From: Motilibacter aurantiacus
Lineage (GTDB): Bacteria; Actinomycetota; Actinomycetes; Motilibacterales; Motilibacteraceae
DNA length: 64,000 nt
Direction of reading: 5' to 3'
Assembly: GCF_011250645.1 (NCBI RefSeq)
Contig: NZ_JAANNO010000003.1
Location: 340,117 to 404,116 of the forward strand
The notes beneath the pieces are model-generated. The model ran no database searches. It had not been told where the DNA came from and saw only the letters and a list, made by a program, of their open reading frames with translations. Position 1 is the stretch's first letter. Each line of letters opens with the position of its first letter. Below are positions 43,966 to 52,542 of the stretch, piece after piece. Both the position numbers and the translations under genes were made by a program.

Positions 43966-45624
43966 TCAGACGCCGCCGACCCGCGGCGGGACCCGCCACA
44001 TCGACAGCGGCGGCACCGCCCGGTGCAGCGCGTCGAGGTGCTCGGCCTTCGCCTTGCGCGAGCCCTCGTCGTCCCAGAGGTTGACGAGCTCGCCTCCCCC
44101 GGCGTCGTAGAGCTCGCCGACCTCGTCCTCGCGCCCGGCGTAGACGCCCCCGAGGTAGGCGGTCAGCTTCCAGCTGTCGGTGACGATCGTGGCCGACGCG
44201 AGCAGGCGCGGGTCGTCGAGGTACTCCAGGACCACGGACTCGCGGACCCGTCGCTCGCCCCGCCATTGCGGCAGCAGGTCGTGCCCGTCGTCCATCCGCA
44301 GCGGGACCTCGACCCCGGCGGCACGCAGGAGCGTCGGCGCGAGGTCGGTGAGGCTGACCAGCCCGTCGTCGACCCGGCCACCGCGGATGCCGCCGTTCGG
44401 CCAGCGCACCAGCAGCGGGATCGCCGTGCTCTCCTCGTAGGAGAACGGCCCCTTCATCCAGAGCCCGTGGGCACCGCCCAGCTCCCCGTGGTCGCTGGTG
44501 AAGACCACGATCGTGTCGTCGGCGATACCGAGCGCGTCGAGCTCGTCGAGCAGCTGCCCGACGCAGGCGTCGATCTGCTCGATGGCGTAGTGGTAGCGGC
44601 TCAGGGTGGCGCGCGCCCACTCCTCGTCGACCGCCCGGAAGTCCTGGCCGTGGCACTGGCCGGGCATGGGGAAGCCGGGGTCGAGGACGTAGCCCGCCTC
44701 GCGGAGCCGGCCCTCGCGGGCGGCCCGGTAGTGCGGCGGCTTGTCCGCGTGCTCCCCCGGTACGTACGCCGGGGGCACGACGTCGGGCCGGTCGACGTCG
44801 GCGTCACGCGGCGCCACGAACGGATGGTGCGGCCCCTGGTAGTTCACCGAGAGGAAGAACGGCTGGTCGCCGTCGGACAGCTCGCGCATGTGTGCGATGG
44901 CGCGCTCGGTGGCCCAGCTGCTGTCGTACAGCTCGGGCGGCAGGTCCCAGTCGAACGCCGCGACCTGGCCCTCGCCCGCCGCCGGCCGCAGCCGGGTCAT
45001 GGCGGCGATCTCGGCGTCGGTGCAGCCCTTGTCGTAGAGCCAGAGCCGGTAGTGGCCGCTCGCGCCCCACGAGCCGTGCCCGAAGCTCAGCTCGACCTGG
45101 TCGTAGCCGGCGTAGGAGCCGCTGTGCGCGCCCCACCGGGCGGTGGCCCCGCGCTGCAGCTCGGGGCTGTCCGGGCCCTGCCAGGAGGAGAGGTGGCTCT
45201 TGCCGATCAGCCGGGTCGCGTAGCCGGCCGCGCTCAGGTGCGCGGGCAGGCTGGGGTTGCCGTCGGGAAGGTCGACACCGACCGAGTAGGCACCGTGCGC
45301 GTGCGGGAGCCGACCGGTGTGCAGGCTCGCGCGCGACGGGGTGCAGGTCGGCTGGCCGTACGCCCTGGTCGACCGGAGGCCGGAGGCGGCGAGCCGGTCC
45401 AGGTTGGGGGTGCGCAGGCCCGCTCGTCCGGCACAGCCGAGGGCGTCGCGCTGGTGCTGGTCGTCGACGACGAGCAGGATGTTGGGGCGGCGGGCGGGGG
45501 GCACGAGGGGCTCCGGGACGGTCGGGCGGCGGGTGCTGTCGCGGGCGGTCAGCGCCGACACTCCGCATCCGGCCGCAGGCGGCAGCTCTGACCGCGGCGG
45601 GGGTTCGACTAGACCTACTTTCAT
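43966..45624 (-). CDS. Sulfatase (type I, formylglycine-dependent)
   Basis: 552 aa. PNILLVVDDQHQRDALGCAG carries the N-terminal metal-binding Asp pair, and GQPTCTPSRASLHTGRLPHA holds the C-T-P-S-R signature, whose Cys is converted to formylglycine. VVFTSDHGELGGAHGLWMKG gives the C-terminal Asp-His metal ligands. The ATG at 45624 starts 7 bases after a good -10, implying a leaderless transcript. A shorter start at GTG 45504 has GGAG but no promoter. No signal peptide seen, so cytoplasmic unless exported otherwise. Probably acts with the downstream GH88 enzyme on sulfated oligosaccharides. Confidence 0.93.
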   Translation of the reverse strand: MKVGLVEPPPRSELPPAAGCGVSALTARDSTRRPTVPEPLVPPARRPNILLVVDDQHQRDALGCAGRAGLRTPNLDRLAASGLRSTRAYGQPTCTPSRASLHTGRLPHAHGAYSVGVDLPDGNPSLPAHLSAAGYATRLIGKSHLSSWQGPDSPELQRGATARWGAHSGSYAGYDQVELSFGHGSWGASGHYRLWLYDKGCTDAEIAAMTRLRPAAGEGQVAAFDWDLPPELYDSSWATERAIAHMRELSDGDQPFFLSVNYQGPHHPFVAPRDADVDRPDVVPPAYVPGEHADKPPHYRAAREGRLREAGYVLDPGFPMPGQCHGQDFRAVDEEWARATLSRYHYAIEQIDACVGQLLDELDALGIADDTIVVFTSDHGELGGAHGLWMKGPFSYEESTAIPLLVRWPNGGIRGGRVDDGLVSLTDLAPTLLRAAGVEVPLRMDDGHDLLPQWRGERRVRESVVLEYLDDPRLLASATIVTDSWKLTAYLGGVYAGREDEVGELYDAGGGELVNLWDDEGSRKAKAEHLDALHRAVPPLSMWRVPPRVGGV

Positions 45625-45631
45625 GGTAGGG

Positions 45632-45660
45632 ATAGTAGTGTCCTGTTCGGGGCCTGACAA
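45632..45660 (-). promoter_or_regulatory. Sigma70-type promoter of the sulfatase gene, leaderless start
   Basis: On the minus strand, TTGTCA (45660-45655), 17-base spacer, TACTAT (45637-45632), then CCCTACC and ATG. The expected transcript start falls at or next to the ATG. An inverted repeat CCTAC/GTAGG (about 45614-45630) straddles the start codon, a plausible operator. One of the few AT-rich pockets in the window. Confidence 0.65.
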
Positions 45661-45710
45661 ACGCCGCCGCGTCCTTCCGATGCCTGGCCGCAGGCGTGGA
45701 ACCCCGCTCG

Positions 45711-47471
45711 ATGGAGCAGGCTGCTCCTGTGGACGCGAGTGCGGGCGGCGACGGGCCGCGCAGTGGCGAGGACGGGCTGCTCGCGCAGCTCACGACGCTG
45801 CGCAGCGCGCTGGAGGGGCTGGCGTTCCCGCTCGAGCTGGACGGCGCGGGCGCCGCCCGGGCGGAGCGTCGCGCGCTGGCGGGCCAGCTGGACGACTACG
45901 TGCTCCCCCGCCTGCGCAGCATCGAGGCCCCGCTCCTCGCCGTGGTCGGAGGCTCGACCGGCGCGGGCAAGTCGACGCTGCTCAACTCCCTCGTCGGGGC
46001 GCGGGTGTCGGCGTCCGGCGTGCTGCGGCCCACCACCCGCGCGCCCGTTCTTGTCCACGCCCCGCAGGACGCCGCGTGGTTCACCGGGCCGCGCGTGCTG
46101 CCCGGGCTGGCGCGCGACACCGTCGCGCCCGGCTCCCCCGGCTCCCCGGGCAGCCTCGCCCTGCTCCCGAGCGCGGCCGTGCCGGCCGGGCTCGCCCTGC
46201 TCGACGCCCCCGACATCGACTCGGTCGTCGCGGAGAACCGCGAGCTGGCCGCGCAGCTGCTCGCGGCAGCCGACCTGTGGGTGTTCGTGACGACCGCCGC
46301 CCGCTACGCCGACGCGGTGCCCTGGTCGTTCCTGCGCGAGGCCTCGGGGCGCAGCGCGGCCGTGGCCGTCGTCCTGGACCGGGTGCCGCCCGAGGCGCAG
46401 GAGGAGGTCGCCGCGCACCTGCGCGGGATGCTCGCCGAGGAGGGGCTCGCGGACGCGCCGCTCTTCGTCATCGCCGAGGGCGACGTGCGCGAGGGGCTGC
46501 TCGCCGACGACGCGGCCGTCCCGGTGCGGGACTGGCTGCACGGGCTGGCCGGGGACGCCGCGGCGCGGGCCGCGGTCGTGCGCCGCACCCTGCACGGGGC
46601 GCTCGCCGCCTACCCGGAGCGGGTCGGGGGGCTCGCGGCCGCGCTCGACGCCCAGGCGACGGCCGCCGGGACGCTGCGAGCGGCGGCCTCCGAGCCGTAC
46701 GCAGCGGCGACCGGGCGGGTCGACGCGGCGCTCGAGGACGGGTCACTGCTGCGCGGCGAGGTGCTCGCCCGCTGGCAGGAGCTCGTCGGCACCGGGGAGC
46801 TGCTGCGCCAGCTGGAGTCTCGGCTCGGCCGGCTGCGCGACCGGGTCGTGTCGGCCGTCCGGGGCCGGCCGGCCCCCGGCGAGGAGCTGGCCGTGGCACT
46901 GGAGTCGGGGGTGGAGGCGCTCGTGCTCGCCGAGGCGGACCGGGCCGCCGAGCGGGCGGTCTCCGCCTGGCGCGTCGCGCCCGGCGGGGTGGGGCTGCTG
47001 GCCGCGGGCGGCGCCCCCGAGCTGGCGCACGCGTCGCCGCAGCTGCGCGCGGACGCGCAGCGGACGGTCCGCGCCTGGCAGGGCGGCCTGCTCGAGCTCG
47101 TCCGCCAGGAGGGGGCCGGGCGCAAGGCCACCGCACGGGTGCTGTCCTATGGCGTGAACGGGGCGGGCCTCGTGGTGATGGTGGCGGTCTTCGCCTCGAC
47201 CGGCGGGCTGACCGGCGGGGAGCTGCTCGTGGCCGGCGGCACCTCGGTCGTGGGGCAGAAGCTGCTCGAGGCGCTGCTGGGCGACGAGGCCGTACGCCGG
47301 CTCGCCGCCAAGGCCCGCGCCGACCTGCGCGGGCGGCTGGACGCGCTGCTCGCCGGCGAGCGCGAGCGGTTCACCCGGCTGGTGGACGCCGCCCTGCCCG
47401 ACCCGGAGGCGGGCGAGCGGCTCCGAACGCAGGTCGGCGGGCTGGCGCGTGAGCTGAGGGGTGCCCGGTGA
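45711..47471 (+). CDS. Dynamin-like/TrmE-Era-class GTPase A (membrane-associated)
   Basis: 586-aa GTPase with P-loop VVGGSTGAGKSTLLNSLVGA near residue 90, G2-like SGVLRPTTRAPVLVH, G3-like LLDAPDIDSVVAENRELAAQ, and helical domains rich in Ala/Arg/Glu. Near the C-terminus GAGLVVMVAVFASTGGLTGG is a hydrophobic membrane-anchoring hairpin and LLALLGDEAVRRLAAKARAD follows. Start: ATG 45711 (GTG 45696 in frame also possible). The stop overlaps the second GTPase gene (GTGA). Such paired genes are frequent in actinobacteria and unassigned. Membrane remodelling is inferred. Confidence 0.8.
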   Translation: MEQAAPVDASAGGDGPRSGEDGLLAQLTTLRSALEGLAFPLELDGAGAARAERRALAGQLDDYVLPRLRSIEAPLLAVVGGSTGAGKSTLLNSLVGARVSASGVLRPTTRAPVLVHAPQDAAWFTGPRVLPGLARDTVAPGSPGSPGSLALLPSAAVPAGLALLDAPDIDSVVAENRELAAQLLAAADLWVFVTTAARYADAVPWSFLREASGRSAAVAVVLDRVPPEAQEEVAAHLRGMLAEEGLADAPLFVIAEGDVREGLLADDAAVPVRDWLHGLAGDAAARAAVVRRTLHGALAAYPERVGGLAAALDAQATAAGTLRAAASEPYAAATGRVDAALEDGSLLRGEVLARWQELVGTGELLRQLESRLGRLRDRVVSAVRGRPAPGEELAVALESGVEALVLAEADRAAERAVSAWRVAPGGVGLLAAGGAPELAHASPQLRADAQRTVRAWQGGLLELVRQEGAGRKATARVLSYGVNGAGLVVMVAVFASTGGLTGGELLVAGGTSVVGQKLLEALLGDEAVRRLAAKARADLRGRLDALLAGERERFTRLVDAALPDPEAGERLRTQVGGLARELRGAR

Positions 47472-49072
47472 GCGGGCTGCTCGGGACGCGCCGGCGCACG
47501 CGCGAGCTGCCCGACCGTCTCGACGCGCTGGAGGCCGTGGTCGAGGCGGGCGACGGGCGGCTCGCGCCGGACGCCGTGGCGGCCGCGCGGCGGGTGCTGG
47601 AGCAGGCGGGCCAGCGCATGCGGCTCTCCCCCGAGACGACCGTCGTGGCGCTGGCGGGCGGCACCGGGAGCGGGAAGTCCTCGCTGTTCAACGCGCTCGT
47701 GGGGCAGCCGGTCTCCAGCGCCGGGGTGCGGCGGCCGACGACCTCGGACACGCATGCGGCCGTGTGGCCGCCGGCGGAGGCCGGGCCCTTGCTCGACTGG
47801 CTCGGGGTGCAGCGACGGCACGTGCTCTCGGAGGAGCCGGCGCTGCACGGCCTCGTCCTGCTCGACCTGCCGGACCACGACTCCACCGACCCCGCGCACC
47901 GGCTCGAGGCCGAGCGCCTGGTCGGGCTGGTCGACATCCTGGTCTGGGTCGTCGACCCGCAGAAGTACGCCGACGCGGCCCTGCACGAGCGCTACCTGTC
48001 CCGGCTGCGGGCGCACCGTGCCGTGACCCTGCTCCTGCTCAACCAGGCCGACCTGCTGCCGCCCGAGGGCGTCGAGGCGTGCGTGGCGGACCTGCGGCGG
48101 CTGCTCAAGGCCGACGGGCTGGGCACTGCGCCCGTCCTCGCGGTGTCCGCCCGGACCGGGGCGGGGCTGGAGGAGCTGCGCTCGGTCCTCGCCGCCGCGG
48201 TGGGGCGCCGGGCAGCGGCCGCCGAGCGGCTCGCCGCCGACGTGGACGACGTCGTCGACCGGCTCGCGGCCGATCTCGCCGAGCCGGCGGAGGGTGCTGC
48301 GCTGGGCACCGTGGGACGCAAGGAGCGGGCGCGGCTGCGCGAGGCGCTCTCCGCCGCCGCCGGCGTGCCCGTCGTCGAGGACGCGGTCCGCCGGGCCTCC
48401 CGGGCGCGGACGACCGCCGCGACCGGCTGGCCGTTCACGAGGTGGGTCGGCCGGCTGCGCCGCGACCCGCTGCGGCGGCTGCACGTGGAGGCGCCCGAGG
48501 CGCGCTCGTCCCTCCCGCCGCCGTCCCCGGTGGCCCGGGCGTCGGTCTACGGCGCCGTCCGCGCCGTGGTGGACGGCGCCTCGCGCGGGCTGCCCGAGCC
48601 GTGGGCGCGCGCGGTCGGCGCCGCCGCTGCCGCCCGCGAGGAGGGCCTGGACGACGCGCTCGACCGGGCCATGACCGGGTCGAGCCTTTCCGACGTACGC
48701 CGGCCCCGGCTCTGGGAGCGCGGGGTGCGCCTGCTGCAGTGGGCCCTCGCGCTCGTCGCCCTCGCCGGCCTGTTGTGGCTGACGGCGCTCTTCGCCGTGG
48801 AGTGGGCCCGGCTGCCCGACCCGCCCACGCCCGACGTCGGCCCGTTCGCGCTGCCCACCGTGCTGCTGCTCGGCGGGATCGTCGCGGGGCTGCTCGTCGC
48901 CCTCGCGTCCCGGTGGGTGGGCCGGGTATCGGCCCGGCGGGCCGCCCGGCGGGTGGGGGCCGAGCTGCGCCGGCGCATCGACGAGGTCGCCGACGCGTAC
49001 GTGCTCACCCCGGTCAAGGAGGAGCTGCAGCGCTACGTCGCCGCGCGGGAGGCGCTGCGCCGGGCCGGATGA
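47468..49072 (+). CDS. Dynamin-like/Era-class GTPase B (membrane-associated)
   Basis: 534-aa GTPase. P-loop VALAGGTGSGKSSLFNALVG near residue 65, switch segment SAGVRRPTTSDTHAAVW, G3 LLDLPDHDSTDPAHRLEAER, and G4/G5 LLLLNQADLLPPEGVEACVA (NQAD). C-terminal helices LLQWALALVALAGLLWLTAL and LPTVLLLGGIVAGLLVALAS form a transmembrane hairpin. GTG start overlaps GTPase A stop (GTGA). A heteromeric pair is likely, as in bacterial dynamin-like couples. Confidence 0.82.
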   Translation: MSGLLGTRRRTRELPDRLDALEAVVEAGDGRLAPDAVAAARRVLEQAGQRMRLSPETTVVALAGGTGSGKSSLFNALVGQPVSSAGVRRPTTSDTHAAVWPPAEAGPLLDWLGVQRRHVLSEEPALHGLVLLDLPDHDSTDPAHRLEAERLVGLVDILVWVVDPQKYADAALHERYLSRLRAHRAVTLLLLNQADLLPPEGVEACVADLRRLLKADGLGTAPVLAVSARTGAGLEELRSVLAAAVGRRAAAAERLAADVDDVVDRLAADLAEPAEGAALGTVGRKERARLREALSAAAGVPVVEDAVRRASRARTTAATGWPFTRWVGRLRRDPLRRLHVEAPEARSSLPPPSPVARASVYGAVRAVVDGASRGLPEPWARAVGAAAAAREEGLDDALDRAMTGSSLSDVRRPRLWERGVRLLQWALALVALAGLLWLTALFAVEWARLPDPPTPDVGPFALPTVLLLGGIVAGLLVALASRWVGRVSARRAARRVGAELRRRIDEVADAYVLTPVKEELQRYVAAREALRRAG

Positions 49073-49113
49073 TCCCGGGTGGCGGCGCGGGCCGCGCCAG
49101 CACCCGCGTGGTG

Positions 49114-49344
49114 TCAGGCGGCCTGCAGCCCGCGGTGGGCGCGCTCGACGGCCTGGTCGGTCAGGACGGCCTCCACCTCGCGGGCCTGCTCGACCGTGTG
49201 CCGGCCGACGATGGCGTCGATCTCGGCGCGGTCCGCGGCGGTGACGTACGCCCCCAGCTCGCGCTCGAGCCGGAGCCGGGCGTCCCGCGACGTGCGCCAC
49301 TCGGCGATCCGCGTGCGTGCTGTCGTGATGTCTCGGATGGTCAT
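49114..49344 (-). CDS. Small hypothetical protein (76 aa)
   Basis: 76 aa, charged and helical: TIRDITTARTRIAEWRTSRD, RLRLERELGAYVTAADRAEI, VGRHTVEQAREVEAVLTDQA. The ATG at 49344 has AGGAGC 8-9 bases upstream; a longer 108-codon start is less credible. No family recognised. Coiled-coil-like, possibly regulatory or structural. Confidence 0.65.
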   Translation of the reverse strand: MTIRDITTARTRIAEWRTSRDARLRLERELGAYVTAADRAEIDAIVGRHTVEQAREVEAVLTDQAVERAHRGLQAA

Positions 49345-49461
49345 GCTGCACAGCTCCTGCTGCAGCCGGCCGATCGGGAGACGCGCCTCGGTGAGGCGCT
49401 CTGGCTCCCCCTGCGGCCTGCTGCGGAATCCTCCGCCCACCGTCGGCAGGCGGTACGCCGT

Positions 49462-50241
49462 CTATAACGGTTTGGTCACGGGAACATTCCCGAGCGGCCG
49501 CGTGGCGGCGAACGGCAGGCCGAAGACCGTGCGGACTCCGCGGGAGAAGAGCACCGAGTCCGGGGGGCGCGCGGCGACGCCCGGAAGGCCGCACGCGGCG
49601 ACCAGCGCGTCCTCCAGCTCCAGCAGCTCCGCCCGCTGCAGCGGCCACGTCTCGTGCTGGTTGGGGACGTAGACCGTCCGCCCGAGCACGCGCGTGTGCA
49701 GCCCCCACCGCGCCGTGAGGAAGCCGGCCAGCGCGTCCCCGGGCGCCAGCGCCCTGCCGGGCCGTACGACGATGCGGGTGCAGGTGCCGCGGGGCGTCGG
49801 CCACCGCCTGCGCGAGGTGTAGGTCAGCACCCCGCCCTGCTCGACGACCCGCATCCGCGCCCACGAATACGGCAGGGCGAACGCGGCGCGGGCGCCGAGG
49901 ACGACGGCCAGCCGGGACGCCTCGAGCGTCCGGAACACCACGCCGCGCCGCCCCTGCTCGTCGACCGAGTACAGCCGCACGTTGGTCTCCGCGAAGGACC
50001 CGAGCCAGGGCACGGCCGGCCCGCGCCCGATGCCCGCGCCGACCATGCGGAACGGGATGAGGCCGACCCAGCTCGACCCGTCGTGCACGTCCGGGCGGGT
50101 GCCCGGGGGCAGCAGCGGGGCGACGGACCCGGGCGGGACGCGCCAGTGCACGAAGGCGAGGTCACGCCAGGACTGGCCGAGGATGCCGAAGCCGGGAGCG
50201 GGCAGGTCGGGCGCGGTCGCGGTGATGGGCACGGGGTGCAC
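49462..50241 (-). CDS. DUF2071 (YqjF-like) protein
   Basis: 259 aa. GFGILGQSWRDLAFVHWRVP, then LLPPGTRPDVHDGSSWVGLI and PFRMVGAGIGRGPAVPWLGS are characteristic of DUF2071/YqjF, distant relatives of acetoacetate decarboxylase-like beta-barrels. FAETNVRLYSVDEQGRRGVV and NQHETWPLQRAELLELED follow. Function unknown. The GTG start is one base after the dinB stop, so the two are co-transcribed. Confidence 0.85.
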   Translation of the reverse strand: MHPVPITATAPDLPAPGFGILGQSWRDLAFVHWRVPPGSVAPLLPPGTRPDVHDGSSWVGLIPFRMVGAGIGRGPAVPWLGSFAETNVRLYSVDEQGRRGVVFRTLEASRLAVVLGARAAFALPYSWARMRVVEQGGVLTYTSRRRWPTPRGTCTRIVVRPGRALAPGDALAGFLTARWGLHTRVLGRTVYVPNQHETWPLQRAELLELEDALVAACGLPGVAARPPDSVLFSRGVRTVFGLPFAATRPLGNVPVTKPL

Positions 50242-50242
50242 G

Positions 50243-51781
50243 TCATGCCTTCCACGGAGCAGGGCCGGCCGCCGGACGGGGAGGCTCGGGGTCGCAGTGG
50301 CGCAGCACCCCGTCGGCCAGGCGCACGGTGGCCGAGCGCGCCGGCGGCGAGGTGGAGGTCTCGAACCGCACCGACGCCACCCCGTGCCCGGCGCCGACCA
50401 GCCAGCCGCGCCCGAGCTCGTCGTGCACGACGTCGGAGCCGGGCGCCGACTGCTCGGTCACGAGCGGGCCGGGCCCGTCGGCAGGGCCCGCCCCGAGCCT
50501 GGGGTCGGCCGCGGTGGAGGCGTCCCGGGCGTACGCGGGGTGGAAGCCGGGCGTGGCCGCGGGCGCCAGCTCGGGCACGAGCTCGGCGGCGGCCTCGTCG
50601 CCCAGCGAGAGCAGCAGCTGGGCCACGGTGTCGAGGGCGGAGAAGGCGACGCCGACGAGACGGACGCCGGTCCCCGGTGCGGAGGTCGCGGCCAGCGCGT
50701 GCTCGGCCGCGGCGCGCAGCGCCGGCTCCTCGTCGGTCGGCGCGGCCAGCGAGGCGGCCCGGGTCTCGATGGTGAAGTCGGCGTAGCGCACCTTCACCGT
50801 GACGGTGCGCGCCGCGGCCCCCGAGCGCAGCAGCCTGCGGTGCGCCTCGGCGAAGACGGCGGCGTGAGTGGCCCGCAGCGACTCCAGGTCGCGCAGGTCC
50901 GCCGGAAGGGTGCGCTCGGCCCCGACCGACTTGCGCTCGCGGTCGTACTCGACGCGCCGGGTGTCCCGCCCGTGGGCCAGGTCCCACACGGCGGTGCCGT
51001 GCGCCTGCCCCAGCAGGCCCACGACGGTCGGCTCGCCGGCCGCCCGGACGTCGGCGACGGTGCGGATCCCGGCGCCGGCCAGCTTGCGCGCGCTGACCGG
51101 GCCGATGCCGGGCAAGGCCTTCGCCTCGAGGGTCGGGAGCAGCTCGGCCTCGGCGGCGGCATCGAGCACAGCGGCGCCGGCCGGCTTCGACGACTCCGAG
51201 GCCAGCTTCGCGCCGAGCTTGTGCCGGGCGACCCCCACCGAGGCGGTGAGGCCGGTCGCGTCCCAGACCGCCTGCCGCAGCGCGGTACAGGCGGCGTACG
51301 GGTCGGCCACCCAGGCGACGCCGTGCACCGCGAGCGCCGGGTCGGGCCCGTCGTCGGGGTCGAGCGCGGCGAGCTCGTCCGGCGTGCGGGCGGAGGAGAG
51401 GTCGACGTAGACCTCGTCGTACGCCACCTGCTCCACGCGGGAGAACGTCGCCCGGATCGGGGCGAGCGCGGCCGTGGAGTGCTCGGAGTACGCCGTCCCG
51501 CGCGGGGAGAGCCAGACGGCGTGCGGCGCCAGTGCCCGGCCCTGCCAGGACGGCATGGCCGAGTGCACGCCGAAGCGTCGTGCCGGGTAGTTCGCCGTCG
51601 TGATGACGCCCCGTCCCCCGCGCCCGGCCACGACCACGGGGCGGCCCCGGATGCTGGGCTTGGCCAGTTCCTCGACCTGGGCGAAGAACGCGTCGAGGTC
51701 GAGGTGCGCGACGAGGAGCGGCTCCGTGAGCGTCCCGTCGTCCACGCCCTCCACAGTGCCATCCGCGCCGGCCGCCGCCAT
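50243..51781 (-). CDS. dinB: DNA polymerase IV (Y-family), divergent active-site motif
   Basis: 512-aa translesion polymerase. Catalytic HLDLDAFFAQVEELAKPSIR, RFGVHSAMPSWQGRALAPHA and the motif VEQVAYDEVYVDLSS, in which the family's usual SxDE/A-Y is AYDEVY but both acidic residues are kept. Helix-hairpin-helix LPGIGPVSARKLAGAGIRTV, then the little-finger domain. QLLLSLG resembles a sliding-clamp-binding motif. A ~100-residue C-terminal extension (GRGWLVGAGHGVASVRFETS) is shared with a subset of actinobacterial Pol IVs. ATG start. It shares an operon with DUF2071. Confidence 0.9.
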   Translation of the reverse strand: MAAAGADGTVEGVDDGTLTEPLLVAHLDLDAFFAQVEELAKPSIRGRPVVVAGRGGRGVITTANYPARRFGVHSAMPSWQGRALAPHAVWLSPRGTAYSEHSTAALAPIRATFSRVEQVAYDEVYVDLSSARTPDELAALDPDDGPDPALAVHGVAWVADPYAACTALRQAVWDATGLTASVGVARHKLGAKLASESSKPAGAAVLDAAAEAELLPTLEAKALPGIGPVSARKLAGAGIRTVADVRAAGEPTVVGLLGQAHGTAVWDLAHGRDTRRVEYDRERKSVGAERTLPADLRDLESLRATHAAVFAEAHRRLLRSGAAARTVTVKVRYADFTIETRAASLAAPTDEEPALRAAAEHALAATSAPGTGVRLVGVAFSALDTVAQLLLSLGDEAAAELVPELAPAATPGFHPAYARDASTAADPRLGAGPADGPGPLVTEQSAPGSDVVHDELGRGWLVGAGHGVASVRFETSTSPPARSATVRLADGVLRHCDPEPPRPAAGPAPWKA

Positions 51782-51800
51782 CCGTGCGAGGCGCGCCCGT

Positions 51801-52478
51801 TCAGCGGAGCAGCCGGGCCAGCGCGGACCGGTCGAACGCGCCGAGCAGCTCCGCCGGGCCCCAGTACGCCTCCACCGCGCCCCGGTCGGTCAGCTCGTCG
51901 GCGTTGGTGCCGCCGCACTCGAGGCCGATGCAAGGGATGTCGAGCCTCGCGGCGGCCTCCACGTCCCAGACCGAGTCCCCGACGAACACGACCTGATCGG
52001 CGGCCAACCCAGACTTCGCCAGGGCGGCTTCCAGGATGTCGGGCTCGGGCTTGCTGCCCTCGGCGTCGGCCGAGCCGGTGGCCACGTCGATGAGGTCCTC
52101 GGCGTCGAGCGTCGCCCGGAGGGCGCTCAGCTCGTCCGCGGAGGCCGACGACGCGAGGACGACGGTCAGCCCGCGGCGCTTGCACTCGCGCAGCAGGTCG
52201 ACCGCGCCGGGAAGGGGCCGCAGCCGCTGCCAGAACGTCGAGTAGAGGCTGGAGTGCGCGTGCTGCAGGTCCTCGTCCTGCCCGGTGTCCCGGCCAGCCC
52301 CCAGCAGGTGGGCGACGAGCTTGTCCGCCCCCATGCCGACGGACCGGTGGATCCGCGCCATCGGCACGTCGTGGCCGAACTGGCGGAAGGCCTGCCAGAA
52401 GGCCACCGTGTGCAGGTACGTCGTGTCGACGAGCGTGCCGTCGACGTCGAGCAGCACTCCGCGTGCCGTGCCGGCCAT
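51801..52478 (-). CDS. HAD-superfamily phosphatase/phosphomutase (beta-PGM-like)
   Basis: 225-aa HAD-IA hydrolase. Motif I GVLLDVDGTLVDTTYLHTVA, motif II VVLASSASADELSALRATLD, the catalytic Lys near SADAEGSKPEPDILEAALAK, and motif III/IV VVFVGDSVWDVEAAARLDIP. ATG at 52478 with GGAGGGGACCGAAC upstream. Substrate unknown. Proximity (via one gene) to the GT20 enzyme raises, but does not show, a sugar-phosphate role. Confidence 0.87.
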   Translation of the reverse strand: MAGTARGVLLDVDGTLVDTTYLHTVAFWQAFRQFGHDVPMARIHRSVGMGADKLVAHLLGAGRDTGQDEDLQHAHSSLYSTFWQRLRPLPGAVDLLRECKRRGLTVVLASSASADELSALRATLDAEDLIDVATGSADAEGSKPEPDILEAALAKSGLAADQVVFVGDSVWDVEAAARLDIPCIGLECGGTNADELTDRGAVEAYWGPAELLGAFDRSALARLLR

Positions 52479-52542
52479 GTTCGGTCCCCTCCCCATGGTG
52501 CGCCGAGGCAGCCTCTGCCCCGGCGCAGGAAGGGTCATGCCG

